Position numbers and translations under genes: made by a program
Assembly (NCBI GenBank): GCA_017591395.1
Contig: WEDG01000242.1
Span: 248,001-312,000, forward strand
DNA length: 64,000 bases
Direction of reading: 5' to 3'
Source of the DNA: Schistocephalus solidus
Taxonomy: Eukaryota; Platyhelminthes; Cestoda; Diphyllobothriidea; Diphyllobothriidae
The notes under the pieces: model-generated
What the model was told of the DNA's origin: nothing
Databases searched by the model: none
What the model saw: the letters and a program-made list of their open reading frames with translations, nothing else
Shown here: positions 37,396 to 47,429 of the stretch, one piece after another
Layout: each line of letters opens with the position of its first letter
Position numbering within the stretch: the first letter of the stretch is position 1

Positions 37396-37445
37396 ATATA
37401 TATATATTGAATAACAGAGGTGGTTTGCATCCCGAGATAGTATAA

Positions 37446-37594
37446 TGAAAAGAAAAATGCTCTTCGGGAAATGGAGTTTTACTCGTAAATTTTCAAGTTG
37501 GTGACACAAACCCGTCGTCAGACTACGGGTTGGTGTCACCAACTTGAAAATTTACGAGTAAAACTCCATTTCCCGAAGAGCATTTTTCTTTTCA
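37446..37594. repeat. Perfect 62-bp inverted repeat (hairpin)
   Basis: Left arm 37446-37507 and right arm 37533-37594 are exact reverse complements over all 62 positions. The 25-nt loop (37508-37532) can itself pair AACCCGT with ACGGGTT. The segment follows the PLE at 36575-37395, and an AT run flanks each side. Read on the minus strand the loop contains CUGACGA, but no GAAA follows in the right place, so I do not call a hammerhead. Zero mismatches imply recent origin or gene conversion. Confidence 0.95.
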
Positions 37595-37668
37595 TATATA
37601 TATAAAACGTTCGAGCAATGTAATATCTCGGTCCCATTAATTTTAACCTACTGCCCGACCGTGTCCAT

Positions 37669-37760
37669 CCGACAAAGACAAGGGAGACCGGAATGGCCAT
37701 TTCTGGCTTATAAGCTGTCACCAGCCAGTCATACCCAATCCCAAGTGTGGAACACCTGGG
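37669..37760 (-). repeat. tRNA-headed hammerhead repeat, 3' fragment
   Basis: Minus-strand tail of the ribozyme repeat (CACTTGGGATTGGGTATGAC through CCCTTGTCTTTGTC, landmarks only). It joins a plus-strand unit at 37761, giving a tail-to-head inverted junction much like that at 3147-3160. Confidence 0.8.
37686..37730 (-). ncRNA. Hammerhead module with one core change
   Basis: Stem I GACUGG/CCGGUC is perfect, stem II GCUUAUAAGC pairs, GAAA and palindromic stem III AUGGCCAU are intact. The core heptamer reads CUGGUGA instead of CUGAUGA, a change at a conserved adenine expected to impair cleavage. Confidence 0.6.
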
Positions 37761-38090
37761 ATCGGTGAGCCTCACACTATCATCATATTCCCGATCGCAA
37801 CTGACAAAACAACGAACCCGTGGCTCATTGGTTGAGCGTTCGACTCAATTACCAAAGGTTGCGGGTCCGAGTTCCAGGGGTTCCACACTTGGGATTGGTT
37901 ATGACTGGCTGATGACGGCTAATAAGCTAGAAATTTCCATTCCGGTCTCCCTTGTCTTTGTCGGTTCCACTTCATCATAGTCTTCACGTCACTATGTGAC
38001 CACCTGCGAGGCTCTAATGTGAGATCCAGAGCACAACGGAACATACATGTTCCTTAAACAGATCGGTGAGCCGCACACTATCATATATAG
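37761..38090 (+). repeat. tRNA-headed hammerhead repeat, one full unit plus partial
   Basis: The landmark ATCGGTGAG occurs at 37761 and again at 38062, giving a unit of 301 bp. The order is CACACTATCAT segment, tRNA-like head (CGTGGCTCATTGGTTGAGCG box A region, GGGTCCGAGTTCC box B region), hammerhead (37903-37947), TTGTCTTTGTCGGTTCCAC tail, then the next unit's 5' part ending at TATATA. A GAA tract begins 30 bp later. Confidence 0.78.
37903..37947 (+). ncRNA. Candidate hammerhead ribozyme, core intact
   Basis: GACUGG (37903-37908), CUGAUGA (37909-37915), stem II GGCU-AAUA-AGCU, GAAA (37930-37933), stem III AUUUCCAU, U, CCGGUC (37942-37947). The core and stem I are complete. Stem III keeps two outer pairs only, because UUUC breaks the palindrome. 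Confidence 0.6.
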
Positions 38091-38117
38091 GTATCGCGTT
38101 CATCATCTCTCGAAGAA

Positions 38118-38190
38118 CACGAAGAAGAAGAAGAAGAAGAAGAAGAAGAAGAAGAAGAAAAAGAAGAAGAAGAAGAAGAAGAAGAAGAGG
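38118..38190 (+). repeat. (GAA)n microsatellite
   Basis: Mostly uninterrupted GAA units with one AAA interruption. It forms the end of the minus-strand arm of the inverted element 38191-38636; read on that strand it is a TTC tail. Confidence 0.95.
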
Positions 38191-38636
38191 GAGCGAGTTC
38201 ATGGACAAAATTGTGAACTTTGACCTATCCGCTCACTGCTGACTTCTTAACACCTCCCCGAGGTTGAGGACGCCGACAGGCTCATGTGACGGCTGTCCCC
38301 ATTGGAGCCATCGTAGGTTTATGCAAGGCAGCGTGTCTGTTGGCTTCCTCCACATAAATCAGCGGAATGATCAGTCGTTGCTGCTCTTGTGAGTTCTTCA
38401 CCGTTTGGCGGGCACATTTCTGAGGCAGTGTTTGACTTTCGTCATGTAAACTCCGTGCGTGGGCTGCCGGTTCCACGTGCTCGTTTGCTCTATTGGCCCT
38501 GGCCGAACTGATCCAAGCCTTATACGAAGCACGTGGTAGGCGGGATGTCAGTCTATAGCTCGGTTTAGTGAGCCAGTCGAGGATCAACTCTCGAGCACCA
38601 GTTTGGCCATCTTCTCATTGGCTTGGCCAATCCCAT
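38191..38636 (-). mobile_element. PLE-like 3'-end element, minus-strand arm of an inverted pair
   Basis: The DNA is the imperfect reverse complement of 38718-39170. Matched landmarks include GACGGCTGTCCCC, GGCTGCCGGTTCCACGTGCT, CTCGAGCACCAGT and GGCCATCTT. It ends in CATGAACTCGCTC plus a TTC tract on its own strand. The minus-strand frame 38282-38587 continues across the arm but has no identified domain. Placement with PLEs is inferred from the head-to-head arrangement and the hammerhead in the partner arm. Confidence 0.6.
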
Positions 38637-38717
38637 CAGACCACGATTTCAAAGGCAGAAGAATGAGAACTTCCGAAAATACGAAAGGTAGAGGACATCA
38701 TCACCTTTGAGAAAACA

Positions 38718-39345
38718 AGGGTGATTGGCCAAGCCAATGAAAAGATGGCCAGACTGGTGCTCGAGAGTTGATCCTCGACTGGCATACTCAACCGGCTATA
38801 GACTTACACCCCACCTACCAGGTACATCGTATAAGGTTTGGATCAGTTCGGCCAGGGCTATAAGGCAAACGAGCACGTGGAACCGGCAGCCCACGCACGG
38901 AAAAGATGGGTGGCGGCCGAAGTTCACATGAATTAAGTCAAACACTGCCTTAAAAATGCACCCACTAAATGGCAAACAGCTCACAAGAGCAGCAATGACT
39001 GATCAGTCCGCTGATTGATGTGGGGGGAGTGTAACAGACATGCTGCCTCGCTTAACCTACGACGGCTCCAGTGGGGACAGCCGTCACGTGAGCCTGTCGG
39101 CGTCCTCAAACTCAGGGAGGTGTAAGGAAGTAAACAGCGAATGGACAGGTCAAAGTTCACACGTCCACCATTGATATAACATGGGACACGCGGCAAAACT
39201 GACTAACTCAAGAACACTAGGAGCAGCAAACATTATACTCTGATGATGGAAGCGAGAAGGCTTTCAAAACGTTAGTAAAAATAAAATTTGGTTCATGAAC
39301 TCGCTCGCTCTTCTTCTTCTTCTTCTCCGTATTCTTCGGAGATGT
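38718..39345 (+). mobile_element. PLE-like 3'-end element, plus-strand arm of an inverted pair
   Basis: This is the partner of 38191-38636, with an 82-bp unique spacer between the arms. After the shared part it has an extra segment, absent from the minus arm, that contains a hammerhead-like motif (39231-39282). It ends with TTCATGAACTCGCTCGCTC and a TTC tract (about 39308-39325). The missing segment in the other arm looks like an internal deletion. Confidence 0.6.
39231..39282 (+). ncRNA. Hammerhead ribozyme remnant (GAAA to AAAA)
   Basis: C39240 with TGATGA (39241-39246) gives CUGAUGA. Stem II GGAAGC/GCUUUC has six pairs around GAGAAG. The next box reads AAAA (39266-39269) where GAAA is required. 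A minimal AC/GU stem III and U follow. Stem I UUAUACU/AGUAAAA pairs at six of seven positions. The G-to-A change hits a catalytic residue, so cleavage is not expected. The loop-less two-pair stem III is the form known from PLE hammerheads. Confidence 0.6.
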
Positions 39346-39959
39346 TGAACTCTATATATATATAGTATCGGAACCCTTCCATTTTCAAAAATATTCTTTA
39401 CCACTGCTAACATTGCATATACTTTCGAAGATGCAGACTAAAATCACAATGAGCATGATATAAATTGGTTTGAATTAACTGAGCACCCTGATAAGCCAAC
39501 TGGAATCGGATAGATGAATGACAATTTACAAAATTTTCTCCTGTGCTCTGGACAATGTAAGGAATGGTTCCTGGAGGTGGGCTGACGACGGAGTGGGTAT
39601 CAAAGGCAAGTGTTGGTGGAAGGGACCTAAACAGTAGTAATCGAGGACACACAGGCCGTCGTCACTGATAAGATGTTGTAACGGTCTTATTTAATCAATT
39701 AAATTAATTAGGTTTATTGGTTTGGCACTGCTTGGGCGCCGTCAAATCCAAAGTTGCTTTGCTAACCCCTCGCCTAAAACTGTCTTCATTCGACTTAAAG
39801 AACGCTGTCGGATATAGTGCATTAAAAAGCCCTATTAATTACTTTTACATTATTCTAAGGAAGCCGCGATTGATTGGAAGCTCATAAGTGGAAACTGACA
39901 CAAGCAGTTATCGTGTTACAGAATTATTTTCACTATCTACGTCTATAATTCAAGAACAA
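39346..39959. other. No gene; contains a 37-nt inverted copy of a PLE segment
   Basis: Bases 39711-39747 are the reverse complement of 37234-37270 with one mismatch in 37. That segment interrupts the GIY-YIG region of the PLE at 36575-37395. The rest is AT-rich and unassigned, and the LINE starts near 39960. Confidence 0.6.
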
Positions 39960-41575
39960 GCTTCTGAAAGAATGCGTCAATGAACTTTCCGCATCTCTGT
40001 CAGTGCTCTTTCAAGAGTCATTTGCCTTCACAACTCTTCCCATCAATTGAAAGCTGGCACACATAACTTTCTTATACAAAAGTGGTAGCCGGGCGTCAGT
40101 GCTAAATTACAGGCCCATAAGCTTGACATGACTCCTCAGCAAGGTTTTGGAAAGGATCATCAAGTGAAAATTGGTGCAAATCCTAGAGACTCATAATTTG
40201 TTATCAAACTGTCAAAAAGGCTTCTGTAAAGGAAGATCCTGAATGACAAATTTGCTGCAATTTCTCCAGATCTGGACCAAAGCACTTGACGCGTGGCTCA
40301 CATCCCCTGCATTGACTATCAAAAGTCCTTCGACACTGTGCTGCACCAGGGACTATTGTACAAGCTAAAAAGAATTGGAATCAGAGGGTACCTCCGCAAA
40401 CGGATCGAAAACTTCCTCGTGGGTTATCACCAGGTATTTTGCATCAGCCAAGAAAGATCAAGTTCTGCTGCAGTCGAGAGAGTGGTTCCTAAGGGTTCAG
40501 TACTAGGGCCAATATTGTTCCTAATATACGTGGACGATTGTGTCAAGGATCTGAACTATGAAGCAGCAATGTTTGCCGGCGACATTAAAATCTGGAATGT
40601 AATCCAGAGCCATGTTGAAGAAGATAAACTACAAATCAAATTAAATCAGTTTGAAGAGTAATCGCATCCATGGTTTTTGCGGTTCAACGTCGATAAGTGT
40701 ACCATAATTCGCTTAGACAACCCATTCGGATCTGCTGACAGTAGAAGCTACTTTCTCCACGTAGAGGCCTTACAAGTCATGGAAACCCAAAGGGACCTTG
40801 GTGTGCTGACGATCACCACCTTAAAACCATCCGCCCACTGCTCGAAAGTGGCCAAAAGCATAATGGATGTGTTGCACGCCATCAGACGAGACTTTTTTTG
40901 GATTTCGATGAAGATCTCTTCGCGAAGATTTTTTGAACATTCGTTAGGCCACATTTTGAATATGCTGAACAAGCCTGGAGACCCTGGACGGTTCAAGATC
41001 AGAACTGTTTCGAAAGAGTACAAAGGAGAGCCAACAAAATGGTAAGGAGTCAAAGCTACTTGCCATATCCAACCCGCCTAACAAATCTTAATCTGTTTCC
41101 TTGGAGTTACAGGCAACTGCACAGGGATATCCTGCAGACATTTCGCAAACTGAATGGATTGGATTTCTGCTTGAAATTCTCGGACTTCTTTGAATTTGCT
41201 GCCACGATCCATCTCGGAGTTCACCCAATGAAAATGCGCATCCAGCAGGCGAGACTGGATGTGCGCAAGTTCTCCTTCTCTGTCAGAGTTGTCAACCTAT
41301 TGAATGCCCTCCCTGCAGACGTTGTGATGTCTCCATCGTTGGAAAGCTTTAAAAGGAACCTTAGCAGTTTCTGCTCCAAAATGAGCTGGAGCGACGAGGG
41401 AATTAACTTAACCCTCGAGACTCACGCACCACTTGTCATATTTTATGATGGTCTTTTACCTTTTGCAACCCGCATGGTTTCTCTATACACCACACTTAAT
41501 TTCACGTTACAAATAGGGTACTGAAAGGCCCATGCCTATTCCCCTCAATAAATTGAATTGAATTGAAGTGACAAT
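39960..41575 (+). mobile_element. CR1/jockey-type LINE, RT to 3' end
   Basis: Remnants in order: ECVNELSASLSVLFQESF, LYKSGSRASVLNYRPISLT (about 39975-40130), then frame 40293-40661 with YQKSFDTVLHQGLLYKLKRIGIRG, VVPKGSVLGPILFLIYVDD and AAMFAGDIKIWNVI. Frame 40677-41045 has LRFNVDKCTIIRLDNPFG, and frame 41039-41524 has LPYPTRLTNLNLFPW, ARLDVRKFSFSVRVVNLLNALP. The catalytic FADD block reads FAGD, so the RT is dead. The 3' end has tandem AATTG units exactly as at 18960. It is closely related to the copy at 17842-18982 but extends further 5'. Confidence 0.88.
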
Positions 41576-42160
41576 AGGAAATCGAAACCGTCTAAAGAAG
41601 ATATTAATTGTTGGGGCCATACGTTGAAAAAAACAAGTAAAAGTATGGAATTATTCAGGAAGGATTAATTTAAGGTAGCATTGCTGAACGGGCAACTCCT
41701 GTAGGTTAGGTCTCGTTTCTTAATGGAAACACCAACCTATTTGACGCATCTGCTTGATTGTCTAAGGCAAAATTGAGACTCTCTTAAAGGCAGTTTTTTA
41801 AAATTGTAAACAAAATCGCACGTTTTTCCGTTGATTAAATTTCACATAACAGGATTGACTGTCGTGTACCTTCTCTATTTACCTTGGTGTTTACTCTCCA
41901 TTAAATGGCTCTTGATCCCTGCGAGTATGAATTAGTCATGAATCTTTTTACACAGACCCTTGAAGAGGAAAGATCTTTGAGAATCCGGTAATTCAACCTC
42001 ATATATTCTCCATATGGACAGTATAGGGTCGATTGACCCTAACCGTCACTTAAGTGACCTCTAGATCAATTAAAATTAAAGCATGTTACTTTTGTCATTT
42101 AAAGGTTAAATTATACTATTTACATCCTTATTGCCGGTTGCAATTATCTAAAAAATAAAT
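41576..42160. other. No supported gene
   Basis: AT-rich sequence between the LINE tail and the inverted-repeat element. Nothing recognised. Confidence 0.65.
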
Positions 42161-43875
42161 AATTGAATTAAGTCTTATAAGACATTAAAATCACGGACCT
42201 AGGTGCAAGAGGTGACGTGGTGTACTTACGTTACCAGAGCTGTCACAAGCCACAAGGGCCTATGCTAAAGATTTTACCTCCTTTATATCTGTCTTACCCT
42301 TACAATCGCATGGCCGCTTCATTAGAGGGGATAAGAAGGGGCCTGCCTCCCGGTTCTGTAGTAGGTCTTCTGCTTATTGCACAGGCAATATAACCCTTTT
42401 AAATGTCTATGTCTATGATTATGGAATTATATTAAATGTTATCAAACCATTGAAAAGACGGCTTCGCAATCACTTTTTTTTGCTACACGCGTACTTGCGA
42501 AGGCATTTAAGCTAGCGGACGTACAAGTGCAACTATAGTTGCGCATGTAAATTAACTGGGTCGGCCGAACCAGTTAATGTATTGTTATATTTTACGGTTA
42601 TAAATTTCCATTTAAACCGCAAATTATTATTCTGATAAGACGTTTGCGGCTCCCTCTTTGTTAAAAAGCTCATTACTAAAATTTCCATGCAGGACTTTTT
42701 GGGAGCCAGCGGTCTCTGGAATCCCAGAATGCCATTGTTTTCAATTGGAATCACACGCATGAGATCGCAGCTTATGGACGGAACCCCTATGAAATAATTT
42801 GACGAAAATTTGGCCGCGAGCTAAGGAAAACAGGAAAACAATATTTTGGACGTGCAAATAAGAACATCAAATGTATATCATAGATAAAACTAAATGGTCA
42901 ACGGCTCCTAGGGGAAGTCTGCTCCAAGTATGTTTGGGATGCTGATAGATGCAAAACACTGAAGTAAATGTAATATTATCCGTTGAAAGCAAGCAATCAA
43001 AATTATTACAGCAAATTATGTGACGGAGTTATACCTAACTTTAGTTGCAAATGTACGTCCGCCGACTTAAATGTCTTGGCAAGTACGCGTGAAATAAAAC
43101 AACTGATTGCAGAGCCGTCTTTTAATGGTTTGATTACATGTTGGGGCAACATATTCATAGAGTTTAAACGTTTGCAAGTGGGGCAAGGGAATGAAAAAAT
43201 CCTCTGGCTTAGATATCCTAGTGACCTTGACTGTCATATATAGTTCGATAAGATCCTTACTTCCAGCCTAACGATGGCAAGTTCATGCTTTCGTAGGCGT
43301 ATCGCTGGAGCCAGATCCTAAAATATGAACGTGGTTAGTTGTCTGTCTGCATACTTTTCAACACCTTGGTATCATGAACGGGAGATCCGGCCTTTCCTAA
43401 TAGAATTACGTTTGTTGTATGCTCTTATGCACAAAATACATAAGATTTTGTTATAGAAACCTCTAAAATTTTTGAAGTAAGATTAGTTGCTCGCATCTAT
43501 TGATAATAGCATTTAAATATTTTGAAAAGTGCTGGTCGTCATACTTTTAAAAGTAGATATCGGATTTGACTCATGGAATTGTTGCGTCTACAGACAAATT
43601 TATATGCTAAAAGCTGTGCTGCTTATAAGGAACTGTGAAATTCCATTTGTCTATCCGTACACTCCATCCAATCTGACCAAATACAATAGGGTCAATTCCG
43701 AGTATTGAATGGTTATTGAAACTGGCAGTCAAACATCATTAAGGCAACTAGAAAGGGGGTAACGTCTTAAGCGTAGGCCCTTGTAGCACGTGACAGCTCG
43801 GGTAATGTACGTAGACCACGTGGCTTCTTTTACCTGTGTGCTTAATTTTAATGTCTTATAAGACTTAATTAAATT
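42161..43875. mobile_element. Element with ~115-bp terminal inverted repeats (DNA-transposon- or foldback-like)
   Basis: The left end (42161-42283) and right end (43758-43875) are diverged reverse complements. Both start AATT(N)AATTAAG, then the palindrome GTCTTATAAGAC (42172-42183 and 43853-43864), then ATTAAAAT, CACGTGG-type, GAGCTGTCAC and CAAGGGCCTA blocks. The interior (~1.5 kb) has one 86-codon plus frame (42983-43243) with no recognised transposase motif, so the copy is probably non-autonomous. No clear target-site duplication is visible. A weak hammerhead-like string lies at 43262-43312. Confidence 0.7.
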
Positions 43876-45007
43876 ACCGCGCTTCCACTTATATCATAGC
43901 GGCTAATCATTCCTAGGTTCAGCCGCCGGTCTACTAGTTTTAAAAGTTTGTGTGATCCACAAATAATTCTAACGTCTTCGTTGTTGTCTAGGCCCCTGTT
44001 CGAGTCGATTCTTGTCAAGGAGTGTCTTAAATGTACATATTTTGGTATTATTTATGATTGAACTTAATAAAATAGTGATATTTATTGTGCGCCACTTCAA
44101 AATCACTCTCTTAAAGTTTGTTTTACGTATGTAGTTGCGTAGAACATAACTTTAAGTGTCTAAGACGTTTAATTTTTAATGTTTTGGTTGAACAGAATGC
44201 ATCACGAGGTAGCAGAAATTAGAACAGGTGTTTTCTGAATGTCTGGCTGGGAATTTTTCCTTGCAGTTTTATTTAGCTACTGGTACTTTAATGTTAACAT
44301 CCGTCCTTAAAATTTCAGTTTTCTTCTTAAAAAAATGCCTGGAGTTATGCGTTTATTTATCCGATAGGAAAATGAGCTCATTCTAACTGTATTGGGGTGG
44401 TTTCTTCATCGCATTTTGTGCTTATGTTACTGGTTTTCTGTCGTACCTCTATACACCGACTGTTTTTTTTTCTATGGGGCGTATATAATTTTGGTTAAAC
44501 TCTGGGCAGGTCTACGAGATAGTCCTCATTACAGGCCCGGCGGCTTTTTACCAAATGCTGGACTCTGTCCTGCTTCCAAAGGTCCGGGTAAATCTCCCGA
44601 CGATTTCTGCTTATAATTCAGATACCGCAGCTTACTGCTGTTTATGAGATGTCACTGAGACTTGTAGGTAATGCCCTGGCAAACACCTTTTTCATTTCCA
44701 CCCGTCTTAACGAACCGACGAAAATCGCCAGTTATAGATTTCGTATACATGCGATCCCATGTATTCCTCGCTTCAGCACCTTTCTGGATGAGTAAATTGG
44801 ACGATCGTAGTCGTGAGAGGATATACTGCAATAAAAACTGCTACTCCATTAACTGGTGAAAAAAACAGGTCGAAACAGGATATCTATTATTTCATATAAT
44901 TATAGGTGGAAATACGTCCACCCTGATTTTAAGGGCTCGTTTCCTATCAGGTCTACCCCGGGCTTCATGCGTGCTTATAACATGTGAATTGCTATATATG
45001 AGGTGGA
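43876..45007. other. No supported gene
   Basis: Two frames (44392-44616, 44671-44859) are open but have no motif, no phase-compatible splice sites and no repeat match. The stretch ends at a ribozyme-repeat fragment. Confidence 0.55.
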
Positions 45008-45098
45008 ACCAATGAAGACAAGGGAGACCGGAATGTCCATTTCTGGCTTATTAGCCATCATCAGCCAGTCATATCCAATCCCAGGTGTGGATCCCATG
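45008..45098 (-). repeat. tRNA-headed hammerhead repeat, 3' fragment
   Basis: Minus-strand tail with the intact ribozyme module and CCCTTGTCTTCATTGGTTCCAC (two landmarks: CCCTTGTCTT, GGTTCCAC). The tRNA-like head is lost at the right edge near 45098. Confidence 0.8.
45026..45070 (-). ncRNA. Candidate hammerhead ribozyme, core intact
   Basis: On the minus strand: GACUGG, CUGAUGA, stem II UGGCU-AAUA-AGCCA (five pairs), GAAA, stem III AUGGACAU (three pairs, one G-A mismatch), U, CCGGUC. All core residues and stem I are complete. This is one of the best-preserved copies, even though the surrounding repeat is truncated. Confidence 0.68.
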
Positions 45099-45814
45099 GT
45101 GCTGCAAACCCGCCTGTATCTATAGTTTTTCGGTTAGCTTGGCTCCCAGTCTTGAACGTGCCGTAACTCTTTTAATTATCTCTAGTTTGCCTGTCATCTG
45201 AAGTCGCATTGAGAACTGAATATTGACCAAGAGATGTCCGCAGAATTTGTCCAATTTTTTCAGCTCTTGAAGGTGCCGTCATCGTAGGAAGTTCCTGGGT
45301 CGTTCGTGTTGGGCGGGAGTATGAAGCCAATTTTGATAGTGACTGCGGCCAATATGAAGTTCCTTATCTTCAGAACCCTACATAGGCCGACACCTGTACA
45401 ACTGCACACGAGATTCCTCATCAGTTGCAATACTGCCCTGCAAACTGAGTTTGTACCATAGATATATGCTTAACCGCCCTGCCATTTCTAAAAGGTTTCG
45501 CGAGTTTAAAGCCTTTTTCCAGTATACTCATCTTACTGATAAACACGCAAGTAACCAATAAAAAGCTGGCCAGTAGAGGATGCTAACATCTTGACCCCTT
45601 TTGTAAAGTCAGAAATAATGCTGACTCCGTGAGTAAAATACCTCTGTGTTTGTATAGCGAACTTAGGTTTAATTCAAGGAAGGTGAAAGAAAGGATGCCT
45701 TATTGACGCATGCTTAGTTCAAAGACAAAAAGGTCCTGAAACTGCAGATTTGAAGAAATAAGATCAATTTATAATTAAGACGTTCATTATTTACCGTGTG
45801 TTTATTTTATGCAG

Positions 45815-46052
45815 GGCTGAAAGACATGCAGATGCCCTTCAAAAGGAGCTTGATAACTGCAGTCGTTATCTCGAACAGATAAAGTACGGCCTAGTCTACC
45901 GTATTGAGGTGGCGGAATCCCAGGCCTATGACTTCCTAATGTCAAATTCTGTTAATCTTTGCCAGGCCAGCTCAGCGGCCAAGCAGCTTCGTATGGATTT
46001 CAACAATCTCCTGCAGAAACATCGAACGGAAAACGTGAAACTTGAGGAAGAG
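45815..46052 (+). CDS. Coiled-coil protein, exon 1 seen
   Basis: The exon is bounded by a TTTATTTTATGCAG acceptor and a GAG|GTGGTG donor. It encodes 79 residues with charged heptad-like spacing (AERHADALQKELDNCSRYL, QLRMDFNNLLQKHRTENVKLEE). It starts with the last base of a split codon, so at least one coding exon must lie upstream. It ends in phase 0. Six such exons through 62749 share strand, compatible phases and coiled-coil composition, so I read them as one gene. I do not recognise the protein. Long coiled coils of this kind occur in centrosomal, ciliary-rootlet and Golgi proteins, but no signature residue supports any of these. Confidence 0.7.
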
Positions 46053-46141
46053 GTGGTGTTCGTTTGATAACTTGGCTGGAACTTATTGTAGTGTGTTTAT
46101 AAATTAAATAGCAATGCTTTCTTGATATTTTCGGATTGTAG

Positions 46142-46189
46142 GATGCCTTGGAATTCTACGAAGCTGGAAAGATTCCGTCCCAGGACGGA
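46142..46189 (+). CDS. Coiled-coil protein, short exon 2 (donor uncertain)
   Basis: Acceptor TTGTAG precedes GATGCCTTGGAATTC in phase 0 (DALEFYEAGKIPSQDG). The frame stays open to a TAG at 46259, adding VEAPLALQNLTLSYFFNCK. The next exon starts in phase 0 at 46781, and the only phase-0 donor I find is GGA|GTTGAG at 46189. A longer exon would need a donor in another phase. The 3' limit is therefore provisional. Confidence 0.45.
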
Positions 46190-46780
46190 GTTGAGGCGCC
46201 ACTGGCCTTGCAAAATTTGACACTCTCTTACTTTTTCAATTGCAAGGCAAACCAAATGTAGTTAGGGCTATTTCTTCTGGTGCATTACCAATCAAGCACT
46301 TAGCACGTAGTTACTAACTTTAATTCCACCCGTTATAGTCCTTTTATCACTTGAGTAGCTATAATTTTCTTGATTTTTATTATTAGAAGACCCATGACGG
46401 GCCTTTGCCTCGCATTCCATGTGAATAAGCGAATATAAAGCTTCCACCAGCCAGCCGCCAACTCATGATAACTAAGCTGAGAGAGTGGTCGGCCACAGAT
46501 AGAGACAGGCGGTTTAATTCGGTCCAAAACCGAAAACTCTCTGCCTGTGAGTGTTGTCAATAGATCCTCTTAGCCAATGCATAAAATAATAGGCGGTACC
46601 TGTTAGGTTTTTATTTAGATCTACCTTATTACGGTTACATAGCGACGCAGTAATACCAGAATTTATCCGTGCTAAGTTTTGTTTGACCGGAGAATTTCAG
46701 ACGTCAGAGGAATTTGCGTGTAGTGTATCCATATGAAGCACACTTGTAAACTTATTTTTTCTGTCTTTGCCAAAACCTAG

Positions 46781-46903
46781 ATCGTCAAAACGCGTGAGGA
46801 AGGTGAAAGGCGAATTGGTTCGCTTGAAGAAAAAATCAAAGACCTGGAAGGTGAACGAAGTGAGCTCTGCAAAAGAGTTGCCACATTAAGGGAGGAATTG
46901 CAT
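46781..46903 (+). CDS. Coiled-coil protein, exon 3
   Basis: Acceptor CCAAAACCTAG and donor CAT|GTAATC enclose exactly 41 codons: IVKTREEGERRIGSLEEKIK, then LEGERSELCKRVATLREEL. Leucine and isoleucine spacing with Glu/Lys/Arg elsewhere is a clear coiled coil. Both ends are phase 0. The following 2.1-kb intron carries an antisense PLE. Confidence 0.75.
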
Positions 46904-47429
46904 GTAATCTACTCGATCGCCGTGCTTCCCATATTTTAACCTTCGTATTTACAAGTAGTTCCCGCCTGCCACCTGAATTTTTTTTCGAAATGTTTAGATG
47001 TTATTTTCTACAGATTTGGGCTGAAGTTCACTGACTTCTCAAAACGTTTTCTGAGAGCGCCCTTTCGGTTTTTGTACTAACTGGACTAGTTTTGGACATT
47101 CCAGAAGCAACATCATTTTCCACGAATCCTGACGACGAGTTTACTCCGAACCTCGAAGTGGATAGTGTAGGTGTTTACGATCAATACGAAAATAGGCACA
47201 TGCATTGTTCGTTATTTGGGGTGAAGTAATGTTATTTATTAATTGAGAAATGCCACAGCAGAAGAGATCCTTGTGGAAAATACACAGGGATACTTGCAGA
47301 TCTAACCCTTTTTATCTTGCCCATACTTCAAACGAATGCTTCTGTTTGAAGAATGGCGTTTTTCTATTGAAATGTATGTTTTGAAGTTTAATTACGTATT
47401 TACTATCAAATGTCGTAGAGGCGTATACG

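Noticed and set aside
37508..37532. CUGACGA in the loop of the 62-bp hairpin as a possible hammerhead
   Set aside because: No GAAA box with a following NUH site falls at the right distance on either strand; the palindrome explains the pairing.
47090..47168. Possible extra exon of the coiled-coil gene after a TACTAAC branch point (LDIPEATSFSTNPDDEF)
   Set aside because: Its reading frame needs two leading bases of a split codon, but exon 3 ends and exon 4 begins in phase 0, so it cannot be joined as annotated.
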